In this document: positions 18,806-29,546 of the stretch, in pieces | Position numbering within the stretch: the stretch's first letter is position 1 | Layout: each line of letters opens with the position of its first letter | Assembly: GCA_947495685.1 (NCBI GenBank) | Contig: CANLZY010000004.1 | Location: forward strand, 124,001-188,000 | DNA: 64,000 bases | Origin: an uncultured Tropicimonas sp. | GTDB taxonomy: Bacteria > Pseudomonadota > Alphaproteobacteria > Rhodobacterales > Rhodobacteraceae | Direction of reading: 5' to 3' | Position numbers and translations under genes: made by a program | Notes under the pieces: model-generated | The model's input: the letters and a program-made list of their open reading frames with translations, nothing else | Database searches by the model: none | What the model was told of the DNA's origin: nothing

Positions 18806-19696
18806 TCAGACCTTCAGGACCAACCGGGCCGTGAGCCAGGCACAGAGCGTGCTGGCAAGTTCCGGCAACATCATCGCGGCAATGCGCGGGTCGTCCATAC
18901 TCATCGGAAGGTGAAACAGGGCCAGACCAGAGCCGGAACCCTCGATGGAAACCAGCAGGATCGCCGCGATGTTGTTCGCAGCGTGAAGCCCGATGGCTGC
19001 CCCTATCGTTCCGGTCCGGGCAGTCAGGTCGGCGGCGGCCAGCGCAAATACCACGGCCCACAGTGCAAAAAAGGGCGCGTTTGCGCCAGCGGACTCGGGG
19101 GAGACGTGGGCCAGACCGAACAGCAGCGAGGGCACGATCATCCACACTGGCAGGGTCGGAAACCGGGCGGCGAGTTGTTGTTGCAGATAGCCCCGGAACA
19201 CCAGTTCCTCCGTGCTGGCCTGTACAAGGATTGCGGTCAGCGACAGGGGCAGCAACAGGATCCACGTCCGCCGACCAAGGGCCGCGTTGGCGACGTGCTC
19301 GACATCTTGCGGCAGCAGAACCGAGATCAGCACGAACAGCGCGGTGACGGCCAACACAACCCGAATGAAGTCGGACAGCGCCGCCGCCCACGGGCCGATC
19401 AGGGTCGCAAGCGTGCGGTGATGGAGGCTATGGAGCACCATCATCAGCCCAACCGTGAAAAAGCCGAACGTGAACAGGATGTACAAGGTCGCGAAGGCGC
19501 TGTTCTTGCTGAACGTGGTCGCGTCGATCAGGCTCTGGGTGGCATCGGGGCCAATCAGGTTCGACACCAGCGCAAAGCACAACTGGTACAACGCCATCCC
19601 CGCGACGAAGGTCAGAACCACTCCGGCGGCGGTGCGCCACAGTTCGGCGGTCCCGATCGCGGCGGCGCAGAAGTACCGGTTTGGATCATACCGCAT
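18806..19696 (-). CDS. CPBP-family intramembrane glutamic endopeptidase (paralogue 2)
   Basis: A 296-residue relative of the downstream gene product, again polytopic, with STEELVFRG, FGLAHVSPE and GLHAANN corresponding to the three conserved motifs of the CPBP family. The copies match closely around the first motif and diverge elsewhere, which indicates an old duplication with selection on the active site. The ATG at 19696 (MRYDPN) is preferred over a start 31 codons upstream, whose extra residues are not membrane-like. The 60-base gap to paralogue 1 suggests co-transcription. Possible roles include prenyl-protein, peptide or bacteriocin-immunity functions; none can be chosen. Confidence 0.86.
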   Translation of the reverse strand: MRYDPNRYFCAAAIGTAELWRTAAGVVLTFVAGMALYQLCFALVSNLIGPDATQSLIDATTFSKNSAFATLYILFTFGFFTVGLMMVLHSLHHRTLATLIGPWAAALSDFIRVVLAVTALFVLISVLLPQDVEHVANAALGRRTWILLLPLSLTAILVQASTEELVFRGYLQQQLAARFPTLPVWMIVPSLLFGLAHVSPESAGANAPFFALWAVVFALAAADLTARTGTIGAAIGLHAANNIAAILLVSIEGSGSGLALFHLPMSMDDPRIAAMMLPELASTLCAWLTARLVLKV

Positions 19697-20189
19697 CGCG
19701 TCCCCTCTCGGGCCAAGACCTAGGCCGAACCACCGTGCTTCGCAATCTCCGCGTGTGATGATGCCTGTCCGCCCGGGCGAAGGTGCCATTGGTCAGGGTG
19801 TCGGCCCGGTACCCTCCGGGCGTGCCGCAGTGCGGGCGCGGACGCTTCGGAAGGGAATTCTGACGATGCGAATCGGCGATGATCCGTCTTGCCGAACGTC
19901 TTGGGTCGCCATGGCGGCGGCGCAAGCGTTTGCCGAACGCCCGTTGGCCGGAAGCCGCTTATCCCGAGTGGATTTCGTTGCCGACGGGCGGTGATTCGAC
20001 TAAGCTGTTCCGAACAAAAGACGAGATATCTGCGAGCCCCGTGCACGAGGGAAACGCAGGACGAAAACAGAGCTGAGCAGGATTTCGCAAGACGATCCAT
20101 TTGACCGGGACACGGGCAACCGCCGCGTGTAACGCAGATGAAACGATTCTCCGGAACAATGGCTCAAGCGGGCGAATAGAACGAGCGGC
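19697..20189. other. 493-bp intergenic region, no gene supported
   Basis: Several short frames of 40-130 codons exist on both strands, but none has a convincing ribosome-binding site, domain or protein-like composition. No tRNA, hairpin with T-run or repeat was found. It should contain the divergent promoters of the CPBP pair and the next exported protein. Confidence 0.5.
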
Positions 20190-20846
20190 ATGTCTTTGAT
20201 CACGTTCCATCCAGATTTCCTTGTTGCGGCGCTTTTGGGGGCCACGATCCTGCTGTCCGCGTCCTTGGGGCAGGCGTCGGCCATTCCCGGTGAAACCTCA
20301 TCGGTCACCATCGGCGAGACACAGCTTCAGGTCTTGAACAAAACGGTCATGATCGCAGCCCCACGCGGATATTGCATCGACCGCCTTGCGAGCCTGGCGG
20401 ACAGCCGGGTTGCGTTTGTTCTGATGGCCTCGTGTCGCTCCATCACCGGCGACTTCCATGCCAGCACGCCATCCCGCCCGGGGTTGCTGACGGCCAGCGT
20501 CGATGGTTCCGGCGACGCCGTGCCGACCCATCGCGACCTTGCCGACTTCTTTGCGTCGCACAACGGGCGCGCCGCGCTGTCGCGAAGCGGCAATGCCGAG
20601 GCGATGGAACTGGGCGCTGTCTTCACGCGTGACGGCGTGCTGTACCTTCATGCCAGCGAAGCCGTCGGCGGGGGGACAATGGCTGGCCACAGCTGGCGCG
20701 CGGTCTTCGAGATCAACGGTCGCATGGTGACGGCGACGTTGCGCGACCTTGCCGATCATCCGATCCCGGCGGACGAAGGGTTCCGGACGGTCGAGCAGTT
20801 CGTCGAGCGTCTTGTGGCGGCCAACCCTCCAGAATTGCGTCCATAG
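20190..20846 (+). CDS. Exported protein of unknown function
   Basis: A 218-residue protein with a clear cleavable signal peptide (hydrophobic core about 10-28, ending SLGQASA). The mature part has two cysteines early (YCID and SCRS, near residues 63 and 82) that could form a disulfide, and mixed strand/helix content without a motif I recognise. The start ATG has only a weak upstream site. It is followed at 111 bases by two further uncharacterised genes on the same strand. Periplasmic location is inferred; function is unknown. Confidence 0.75.
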   Translation: MSLITFHPDFLVAALLGATILLSASLGQASAIPGETSSVTIGETQLQVLNKTVMIAAPRGYCIDRLASLADSRVAFVLMASCRSITGDFHASTPSRPGLLTASVDGSGDAVPTHRDLADFFASHNGRAALSRSGNAEAMELGAVFTRDGVLYLHASEAVGGGTMAGHSWRAVFEINGRMVTATLRDLADHPIPADEGFRTVEQFVERLVAANPPELRP

Positions 20847-20957
20847 TCGCTGCCGATCCAACGAGGCTGACTTTGGGGCAGGATTGTGCGACGACGTTTG
20901 CTGAACCGAAAGGTTTTCGCGTAAAAGTGACTGCGAGGCTTTCAGCAGGTTGAGCGA

Positions 20958-21737
20958 ATGACAATTGGCAAGGGCGTTACCCAGCTTTTCGACCGGATCG
21001 CCGATCAACGGGTGCTGCGGCGATGGACGGCTGCGGCCGGGACCGTGGAGGATCTGAAGCTGCCCGATCTGAAAGTCGTGCGTGGTCAGGCCCGACAACT
21101 GCGAACCCAGTTGGATCGCGTCTGCCGCGCAGCCGACGGTCGCTTGTCTCTGCCGGCTGCGGGCGGGGGGGCAATCGAAAAGCCGATTGGCGCGGACTGG
21201 TGCTGGCGGCCTCAGGTGTGGCGCGAGGCAGTGGTGCCGGGTGGGATGGCGGCTGTAGCCTCCGGCACCCGGATGAACCAGGAACTCGCTGTCTTTCACG
21301 ACTGCCGGTCCAGCGAACTGTCGCTTCGACAAGTGCACAACACCGGCGCGACCGACCTTGCGGCCTGTGGCTTACGGATGGATGTTTTCCGGTTTGATGG
21401 GTCGTTCCTGTCGCTGGCCATCGACCTGCCGGACGCGGCGACCACCGGCCTGACCCGGCGCCACCTGGTCGGTCTGTCGCTCAGGGCCGAGATGGAGCGC
21501 CCGTTGGAGATCTTTGCCCGCCTGAACATCCGCCATGGCCCAAACACCGAAAGACTGGTGCGCGAACTGCCGCTGGGTACCACCGAGGCGCAGGTCGAAT
21601 TCGACCTGGCTTATGTGGAGTTGAACGAAAAGCGGATCGAGGCGGCCTGGGTCGACCTGATCTTCGAAGGCCCCGAGATGAACCAGGTCTTGCTCCGCGA
21701 CCTGACGATGTACCGCCGTCCGCGCGCCGAGATCTAG
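20958..21737 (+). CDS. Conserved hypothetical protein (DUF6478-like)
   Basis: A 259-residue soluble protein. The N-terminal 70 residues are helical and charged (LFDRIADQRVLRRW), followed by WCWRPQVWR and a strand-rich domain ending NQVLLRDLTMYRRPRAEI. From memory it resembles a family limited mainly to Rhodobacteraceae and labelled DUF6478; I cannot verify that here. No catalytic motif, signal peptide or membrane segment is visible. The next gene starts nine bases after its stop, so the two are probably co-transcribed and may act together. Confidence 0.72.
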   Translation: MTIGKGVTQLFDRIADQRVLRRWTAAAGTVEDLKLPDLKVVRGQARQLRTQLDRVCRAADGRLSLPAAGGGAIEKPIGADWCWRPQVWREAVVPGGMAAVASGTRMNQELAVFHDCRSSELSLRQVHNTGATDLAACGLRMDVFRFDGSFLSLAIDLPDAATTGLTRRHLVGLSLRAEMERPLEIFARLNIRHGPNTERLVRELPLGTTEAQVEFDLAYVELNEKRIEAAWVDLIFEGPEMNQVLLRDLTMYRRPRAEI

Positions 21738-21746
21738 GAGATCACC

Positions 21747-22136
21747 ATGTCAGATCTGACCATTTCCAACGCCCGTATCCGCGAAGGGGTCTGGCAGGGC
21801 GTGCTGGTGGCCGGCGATGACAGGGCAGAGCCGCCCGAGATTCAGGTTCTGCATCAGACGGTGGCGTTGGATGGCGTCCGGTTGGTGCCCGACTCCGAAA
21901 TGGCGAACCTCTGGACGCTGAACGTGCCGATCCCGGTCGAACTGTTGTGCGATGGGGTGCAGACCTTCGTGGTGAGCAGTCAGCCCACCGGAGCGGTTCT
22001 CGCGCGTTTCTCCATCGTCACCGGACAACCGATGGAAGATGACATCCGGGCCGAGGTCGACATGCTGCGGGCTGAACTGGATCTTCTGAAAAAGGCATTC
22101 CGCCGCCACTGTGTGGAAACGGCGCCCGGCGCCTGA
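21747..22136 (+). CDS. Conserved hypothetical protein with C-terminal coiled coil
   Basis: A 129-residue soluble protein. The first 95 residues look like a small beta-rich domain (WQGVLVAG, IQVLHQTVALDGVRLVP, WTLNVPIPVELL), and residues 98-121 form a short amphipathic helix or coiled coil (IRAEVDMLRAELDLLKKAF), suggesting oligomerisation. GGAG lies close before its start. It is the second gene of a pair with the DUF6478-like gene and is followed by an intrinsic terminator, which closes the transcription unit. Function unknown. Confidence 0.72.
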   Translation: MSDLTISNARIREGVWQGVLVAGDDRAEPPEIQVLHQTVALDGVRLVPDSEMANLWTLNVPIPVELLCDGVQTFVVSSQPTGAVLARFSIVTGQPMEDDIRAEVDMLRAELDLLKKAFRRHCVETAPGA

Positions 22137-22140
22137 TCGC

Positions 22141-22163
22141 TTGACGTTCGCGTCAACTTTTTG
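22141..22163 (+). terminator. Intrinsic terminator (TTCG tetraloop)
   Basis: TTGACG-TTCG-CGTCAA is a six-base stem capped by a TTCG tetraloop, followed directly by CTTTTT. It begins four bases after the stop of the small coiled-coil gene and ends that operon. Confidence 0.75.
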
Positions 22164-22164
22164 A

Positions 22165-24258
<2,094 letters not shown>

Positions 24259-24292
24259 AACCATTCTTGGTCCATTTGATTTTGGGCCCAAC

Positions 24293-24322
24293 ACAGCCCT
24301 GCCGCGATGGCGGGGCTGTTTG
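24293..24322 (+). terminator. Intrinsic terminator after fadH
   Basis: ACAGCCC (24293-24299) pairs with GGGCTGT (24313-24319), with a second inner GCC/GGC stem, followed by a short T-run. It lies 35 bases after the fadH stop. Confidence 0.7.
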
Positions 24323-24506
24323 ACATCAGGCGTCGAAAAAGGGAGCGTCGCGCCCGGCCAAAGACATGGCTGCCGGTCCCGTTAATGTTTCCACAAGTAC
24401 GACGATGGTCGAAGAATTCCAGACATTGTCGGCTGAATGCCGCAGTCTTGCCGGAATTTGACTGGATACCGGAGCGGTAATTCAAAGAGTTCGTGAGGAC
24501 CACCGT

Positions 24507-25412
24507 ATGGATCGCCTGACCGAAATGGAAGCCTTCGCCACTGTGGTGGACCAGGGTGGTTTCACTGACGCCGCCAAGAAGATGGGGATATCCAAATCGG
24601 CTGTTTCTAAACACGTGTCGTCATTGGAGGCGCGTCTTGGGGCGCGCCTGTTGAACCGCACGACCCGACGCGTGTCCCCCACCGAGATCGGCCTAGCCTA
24701 CTATGACCGTGCCCGCCGGGTCCTCAACGATGCAGGAGAAGCCGACGCGTTGGTGACCTCGATGCAATCGGCGCCGTCGGGGTTGTTGCGGATCTCGGTT
24801 GCGACAGATTTCGGCGTCAATCACCTGTCGCCGATCCTTGGCGAGTTCCTGAGCGAGTTTCCGGATATCACGGTGAACATGGTTTTGAACAACCGGTACG
24901 TGGAGCTGATCAGCGAAGGGTTCGACATGGCCATCCGCATCGGGGAGCTGGAAGACAGCACCCTGCGGGCCCGCAAGCTGACCGAAACCAGCAAGCGGAT
25001 GATCGCCAGTCCGAGTTATTTCGAGAACTATGGTCGGCCTGAAAAGATCGACGATCTGAACAATCACAAACTGCTGCATTATTCGAACCAGTCCTCTGGC
25101 AATGTCTGGAAACTGACCGCGCCCTCGGGCGAACGGCGTCAGGTGCGCACGGCAGGATGGCTGACGGTCAACGACGGGCAGTCACTGTTGAATGCGGCCG
25201 TGTCCGGGTTGGGTATCGCCTACCTGCCAAGCTTTCTCTACGCCGACGCGATGAAACAGGGGTTGGTCGAGGAAGCGATCCCCGACTTGCCGCACGAATC
25301 GCTGGGCATCTACGCGGTCTATCCACCGGGACGGTTCACCCAACCCAAGGTGCGTGCGTTCATCGATTTCCTGGTGAGCAGTTTTGCAGACGGCGGACCA
25401 AAGATCTGGTAG
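24507..25412 (+). CDS. LysR-family transcriptional regulator
   Basis: A 301-residue LysR-type regulator. The N-terminal winged helix-turn-helix (about 1-60) is canonical: MEAFATVVDQGGFTDAAKKMGISKSAVSKHVSSLEARLGARLLNR. The C-terminal effector domain (about 92-295) has the usual periplasmic-binding-protein-like fold and resembles the DhcR/AaeR-like group. It stands alone between fadH and an acetyltransferase gene and is followed by a strong terminator; no divergent target is present, so its regulon cannot be guessed from position. Confidence 0.92.
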   Translation: MDRLTEMEAFATVVDQGGFTDAAKKMGISKSAVSKHVSSLEARLGARLLNRTTRRVSPTEIGLAYYDRARRVLNDAGEADALVTSMQSAPSGLLRISVATDFGVNHLSPILGEFLSEFPDITVNMVLNNRYVELISEGFDMAIRIGELEDSTLRARKLTETSKRMIASPSYFENYGRPEKIDDLNNHKLLHYSNQSSGNVWKLTAPSGERRQVRTAGWLTVNDGQSLLNAAVSGLGIAYLPSFLYADAMKQGLVEEAIPDLPHESLGIYAVYPPGRFTQPKVRAFIDFLVSSFADGGPKIW

Positions 25413-25435
25413 ATCGCGAAACAGACTGAGACGCC

Positions 25436-25467
25436 AATGGCCGGACCCTGTGTTCCGGCCATTTTCT
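25436..25467 (+). terminator. Strong intrinsic terminator after the LysR gene
   Basis: AATGGCCGGA and TCCGGCCATT form a ten-base perfect stem around an eight-base loop, followed by TTCT. It starts 24 bases after the LysR stop. The ATG-like trinucleotide inside the stem is not a translation start. Confidence 0.85.
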
Positions 25468-25580
25468 GGTGTGATGCCGACTGTGGAACCATGCAATTTG
25501 ACGAAAGACAGGTGACATCCGGCAGGCATCGGCGTTTTGTGGAGGCACAGCGAAACCCAGCCTGTGAAGTGAGCACTGCG

Positions 25581-26396
25581 ATGATCCGATCCCTTGGGCT
25601 GCGAAGCGACCTTATTGTGTTGCACGGTTTGAGCGAGGTGGAAGACCACGCCGACAGAGTGGTTGTGCGAACGCCGTCCGAGCCGACGTATTGGCACGGC
25701 AACCTGGTGATCTTTCGCGATGACCACGTCGATGCCGCTGCCCAGTTGGCCGCGTTCCGCCGAGATTTCCCTGAATCCGAACATGTCACGCTGACATGGG
25801 ATGCGCCCGACATGCGGCGCGGCGCTGCCCACGACGGCCTTGTCGATATGGGCTTTGATATTGAAGAGACAGATGTCCTGACACGCACAGGGCCGGTTGA
25901 TGGAATACCGGTGCCGGACGGGGTGCTGATCCGGCCGATCGAAACGGACGCGGACTGGAAACAGGTCACGGCGCTACATATCGAAACCGGGGTGGCCGAG
26001 GGATATACCCGGCAAAGCTACACGGCGTTCATGCGGACCCGTTTCATCAACCGTCGCCGACAGGTTGCTGCGGGTCAGGCTTGCTGGCTCGGGGCGTTCG
26101 ACGGCGATCTGCTGGTTGGCGATCTGGGGGTCTACCAGGAAGACGGCATCGCGCGATACCAGGACGTGGAAACCCGGGAGAGCCATCGCCGACGCGGTAT
26201 CTGTGCCGCGCTGGTCGCGGCGGGGGCCGATTGGGCCCTGGCGCGCAATCCCGCCACGATCTTGCTGATCCTGGCCGATGGCACCGGTGCGGCGGGGCGT
26301 GTCTATCGCCATTGCGGATTTTCCAGAACCGAGACCATCGTGTCCGCGACCCGAAGGGCAGAGGGCAGCTTCGTCGCTGTCGGCACGCCGGACTAG
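25581..26396 (+). CDS. GNAT-family N-acetyltransferase
   Basis: A 271-residue protein with a C-terminal GNAT domain (about 110-265). The acetyl-CoA-binding signature is in DVETRESHRRRGICAALVAAGADWAL, where R-R-R-G-I matches the Q/RxxGxG/A loop, and a later strand ends with GRVYRHCGFSRTE. The N-terminal ~110 residues form an additional domain (LGLRSDLIVL...HGNLVIF). The ATG at 25581 is chosen because the longer open frame would begin inside the terminator of the preceding gene. Substrate unknown. Confidence 0.85.
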   Translation: MIRSLGLRSDLIVLHGLSEVEDHADRVVVRTPSEPTYWHGNLVIFRDDHVDAAAQLAAFRRDFPESEHVTLTWDAPDMRRGAAHDGLVDMGFDIEETDVLTRTGPVDGIPVPDGVLIRPIETDADWKQVTALHIETGVAEGYTRQSYTAFMRTRFINRRRQVAAGQACWLGAFDGDLLVGDLGVYQEDGIARYQDVETRESHRRRGICAALVAAGADWALARNPATILLILADGTGAAGRVYRHCGFSRTETIVSATRRAEGSFVAVGTPD

Positions 26397-26463
26397 CCAC
26401 ACGCCCGATCCCGTCTGCCAAGTCGGGGCGGGACGTTTGAGTGCCGTCAGTGGCAGCGCGAGG

Positions 26464-27462
26464 TCATTGGGGAGTGGACAGGATCACTTCGACCCGGCGG
26501 TTCGCGGTTCGTCCCGCGTCGGTGGCGTTCGATGTCAGCGGAGACAGGTACCCGACGCCCTCGGCCTGCATCCGGTCACCGGCCACTCCATGCGCGCGAC
26601 TCAACCGTTCCATGACCGCTGCCGCGCGTTTGCGAGACAGGTTGATATTGCCGGACAGGGTTCCTTCGGCGTCGGTATGACCCACCAGGACGATCCGGCT
26701 GTCCGGGTGATCCTGCAACCAGCTTGCCAGGTCGTTCAGCGAGGCAAAGGCAGCATCGGCCAGTTGCGACGACCCCGTCTCGAAGGTCAGGTCATGCAGG
26801 ACAGCACGGCCGGTTGCTTCCAGCGACGTGACGATGTCGGCGTCATCGCCGATAGGCATGCTGGTCACCAGGACCGACGCGCCATCATCCTCGGCGGCTG
26901 GTTCAATCGATCCCCCCTCGATCGGGGGCTTGGTCGAGACAGCGAGAGCGGCATCGTCGGCCAGCGGCGGACCGATCCGGTTGAACTGCACAAACCCGCG
27001 CCCTGCGGACCGGCTGACCAGCAGGCTGACATACTCCGGCCGGTCAGACGTCATCCGCTGGGCGCTCAGATAGCGATAGTCGCCCAGATCGACATGCATC
27101 TCTGGTTCAGGAAGGGCGTCGATCGCATAGCGAAACTCGAACCCGCCACAATCGCTGGCGTCGCATTCAAAGACCACCTCGAAGCCCTCCGCCACCAGTT
27201 GATCACGCAATGGCGCCAGGATCTGCAGGGATGACAAGCCGGGGGCCTGTATCTGCCAGGCCTGTCGGGTAACTTCGCCTTCCGCCCAGATGGTCTGCAT
27301 CTGACCATCCATCCAGCCCGTGATTGGAAGCTTGGCGCTGCCCAGCGTCTCGGTCTGTTCGCCTGCCTTGCGGGCGTTGGACGGGAACTCGAGTTCCAGC
27401 GCCGCAACGGTCAGCGGGGTCAGGCAGAATGCCGTGATCAGCAATGGGCGAAGTGGTCTCAT
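26464..27462 (-). CDS. OmpA-family protein
   Basis: A 332-residue exported protein with a signal peptide (about 1-20, ending TVAAL), a DUF4892-like N-terminal region (about 22-170) and a C-terminal OmpA peptidoglycan-binding domain (about 220-330). The latter shows LTFETGSSQL, the core VLVGHTDAEGT, the NLSRKRAAAV segment and AEGVGYLSP...NRRVEVIL, with the conserved Asp and Arg that bind diaminopimelate. It therefore probably links the envelope to the cell wall. Its ATG overlaps the stop of the upstream gene by four bases, so it is coupled to the carboxymuconolactone decarboxylase-family gene. Confidence 0.88.
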   Translation of the reverse strand: MRPLRPLLITAFCLTPLTVAALELEFPSNARKAGEQTETLGSAKLPITGWMDGQMQTIWAEGEVTRQAWQIQAPGLSSLQILAPLRDQLVAEGFEVVFECDASDCGGFEFRYAIDALPEPEMHVDLGDYRYLSAQRMTSDRPEYVSLLVSRSAGRGFVQFNRIGPPLADDAALAVSTKPPIEGGSIEPAAEDDGASVLVTSMPIGDDADIVTSLEATGRAVLHDLTFETGSSQLADAAFASLNDLASWLQDHPDSRIVLVGHTDAEGTLSGNINLSRKRAAAVMERLSRAHGVAGDRMQAEGVGYLSPLTSNATDAGRTANRRVEVILSTPQ

Positions 27463-28025
27463 CTGTTCTGGCCGTGGTATTCCTTGTTCGGGCGCATATC
27501 GACGGCGGAGGCGACACGGTTCGTCATGTTGAAGAAGCCGACCACCGAGGCGATGTCCCAGATGTCCCGATCCGAGAAGCCCAGATCCCGCAGAGCCTGC
27601 CGATCTGCTTCCTCGATCGTTGCACTGGATCGCGTCAGCTTTACGGCAAAATCGAGCATCCCGCGTTGTCGTGGATCAAGATCGGCCGTGCGATAGTTCA
27701 TCACCATCCGCTCGCCCAGTTCCGGATCACCCGACAGTGCGCGCACGGCCTGACCATGGGCCACCTGGCAGTAATAGCAGCGATTTTCGGACGAGACCGC
27801 GACCGCGATCATCTCGCGTTCCAGTTTGCTCACGCCGCTGTCGGCAAGCATAAGGTCGTTGTACATTGCTGTAAAAGCGTCGAACTTTGCCATGTCAAAG
27901 GCGTATGCCCGCAGGACATTCGGGACAAGTCCCAGTTTTTCGTTACACAAGTCGAAGTAGGATTGGGTCTGTTCTGGCAATGGCTCGACCTGCGGCAGGT
28001 CGAGCGCCGTGGGGGCGTCGGTCAT
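27459..28025 (-). CDS. Peroxidase-related (AhpD-like, carboxymuconolactone decarboxylase family) protein
   Basis: A 188-residue alpha-helical protein of the carboxymuconolactone decarboxylase/AhpD family, in the uncharacterised peroxidase-related branch. The redox motif CYYCQVAHG (Cys-x-x-Cys with downstream His) is intact near residue 83 and is the expected catalytic centre for peroxide or thiol chemistry. Conserved helices include KLGLVPNVLRAYAF and LDFAVKLTRSSATI. It is the first gene of an ATGA-coupled pair with the OmpA-family gene; the biological link is unclear. Confidence 0.88.
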   Translation of the reverse strand: MTDAPTALDLPQVEPLPEQTQSYFDLCNEKLGLVPNVLRAYAFDMAKFDAFTAMYNDLMLADSGVSKLEREMIAVAVSSENRCYYCQVAHGQAVRALSGDPELGERMVMNYRTADLDPRQRGMLDFAVKLTRSSATIEEADRQALRDLGFSDRDIWDIASVVGFFNMTNRVASAVDMRPNKEYHGQNR

Positions 28026-28057
28026 GGGTCACCTTCCTGATCGGGGCCTCTGCGGGC

Positions 28058-28771
28058 CTATTTCGATCTGTAGTGATAGCCTCCCACGATCTGCATGCCC
28101 AGCGAAGAATAAAGCGGGTTGGCCTCGGCATTTGCACGGGTAACGAGGACTGCAAGCCACGCCGCCCCGACGGACTGTGCCCAGAGTGCTGCGCCATGCA
28201 TGATATTGCGCCCGGTGCCACGGCGCCGCAACGCCTGCAGGACATCGAGTGCGTGCAGCATGGCGATGTCACCGTGGCTGGCGACGAAGGCCGTCCCGGC
28301 TGGGTGATCGTCGGATCGGCCGAGGATGGTGCATTTGGGGTCGGCGGCACGGTCCATGACCGCCAGCCGCGCCGGGCCGATGCCACCGGCCTCCCAGATC
28401 TCTTCCTGGATGTGCATGGCGGGCCAGGTGACGTGAAAGGCACTGACCGGGGGCGGTGCTTCCGCCAGATCCTCGACCGGGCAACAATACACCGAAACCG
28501 GATCCTTGACGGCGTAGCCGGCTGCCTCCAGCTGCTGGTCGAGCCTGGTTTCGCCCTGCCGGACCATGACCAGTGGAGCCTGCCCCAACGTCCGCTGCGC
28601 CGCTTCCATCACCGTGATGTCGGGGGTCGAGCTTGTTGCTGTCGCGGCGCTGACCCGACTGCCGCCGCCCAGCCCCTCCCGTATGATCCATCCCGGCACA
28701 TCGATGATCCGCCGGGCGGGCCATGTGGCCTCCACCGTGGCAAAGATCGCCTCCTCGGTCGGGGGTGTCAT
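28058..28771 (-). CDS. GNAT-like acetyltransferase
   Basis: A 237-residue protein whose C-terminal half has a GNAT-like pattern: DIAMLHALDVLQALRRRGTGRNIMHGAALWA carries the RRxGxG acetyl-CoA loop, and LYSSLGMQIVGGYHYR is the usual closing beta-bulge region. The N-terminal half (about 1-100) is less conserved. The ATG at 28771 overlaps the stop of the upstream CinA-like gene by ATGA; the frame is open much further upstream, but there it is opposite-phase to that gene and not coding. Substrate unknown. Confidence 0.82.
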   Translation of the reverse strand: MTPPTEEAIFATVEATWPARRIIDVPGWIIREGLGGGSRVSAATATSSTPDITVMEAAQRTLGQAPLVMVRQGETRLDQQLEAAGYAVKDPVSVYCCPVEDLAEAPPPVSAFHVTWPAMHIQEEIWEAGGIGPARLAVMDRAADPKCTILGRSDDHPAGTAFVASHGDIAMLHALDVLQALRRRGTGRNIMHGAALWAQSVGAAWLAVLVTRANAEANPLYSSLGMQIVGGYHYRSK

Positions 28772-29499
28772 CCGATATCCCCGGGGAACAGCGCGGCCAA
28801 CCGCGTGGCGGCGGCGTCGATGCTGGCAGCATCGGTGCCCCGCAACACGATGTTGGCGCCATAGGTTCCGTCCTTCATGAACGGGTAGGAACCGATCGAC
28901 AGCATCGGAAAGGCCTCTGCCAAATCGCCGAGCGGGCTGGCGATGTCGCCTTCGCCCCGGTTGATGCACAGCGTCTGCGACAGCATCGGCGCGCCGCCGG
29001 TCAGGGTTGGCAGAACCGAGGCGACCATTGCCTGAAAGATCGACGGGACCCCTGCCATGACATGCACGTTGCCAAGCGTGAATCCCGGTGCCGCAGAGAT
29101 CGGGTTGTCGATCAGCGCTGCGCCATCGGGGATACGGGCCATGCGCAGACGGGCGGCGTTTAGTTCCTGGCCAGTGGAATCGTAGCGCGCCTGCAAGATG
29201 GCGCGGGCGTCGTCGCGGATGCTGATGGGGGTGTCGAAGGCACGGGCGATGCACTCGGCCGTGATATCGTCGTGGGTCGGGCCAATGCCGCCCGACGTGA
29301 ACACCGTGTCATGGGCGTCAGACAGGGCTCTGACGGCCGCGATGATCGCATCCGGATCGTCGGCAACGACGCGCACTTCTGCCAGCCGGATACCATGCTT
29401 GGTCAGTTCGCCGGCCAGGTGGTGCATGTTTGCGTCGCGGGTTCGGCCCGACAGGATCTCGTCTCCGATCACCAGCATTGCGGCAGTAGGGTTCGCCAT
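28768..29499 (-). CDS. CinA-like molybdopterin-binding (MoaB/MogA-fold) protein
   Basis: A 243-residue competence/damage-inducible-protein-A-type protein. It has only the N-terminal MoCF-biosynthesis domain of CinA (about 5-170), with IGDEILSGRTRDAN, the signature TSGGIGPTHDDIT and a GVPSIFQAM block; the C-terminal nicotinamide-nucleotide amidase domain is absent. Such short forms are usual in Rhodobacteraceae. They may act as pyrophosphatases on ADP-ribose or related cofactors; the true role is open. It is the first gene of a coupled pair with an acetyltransferase and is divergent from sfsA. Confidence 0.85.
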   Translation of the reverse strand: MANPTAAMLVIGDEILSGRTRDANMHHLAGELTKHGIRLAEVRVVADDPDAIIAAVRALSDAHDTVFTSGGIGPTHDDITAECIARAFDTPISIRDDARAILQARYDSTGQELNAARLRMARIPDGAALIDNPISAAPGFTLGNVHVMAGVPSIFQAMVASVLPTLTGGAPMLSQTLCINRGEGDIASPLGDLAEAFPMLSIGSYPFMKDGTYGANIVLRGTDAASIDAAATRLAALFPGDIG

Positions 29500-29546
29500 G
29501 ACCGTCCTCCTTGTCTCGACTACCTTCGCGGTATAGGCCCGCTGGC

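Noticed and set aside
17936..19723. 595-codon plus-strand frame opposite the CPBP genes
   Set aside because: Low-complexity Gln/Arg/Gly sequence characteristic of antisense frames; CPBP motifs are on the other strand.
25437..25580. Longer start for the acetyltransferase
   Set aside because: The extra codons begin inside the stem of the LysR terminator and are unlike the family N-terminus.
28772..29254. Long N-terminal extension of the minus-strand acetyltransferase
   Set aside because: It lies within the CinA-like gene in another phase; the ATGA junction at 28768-28771 is the natural start.
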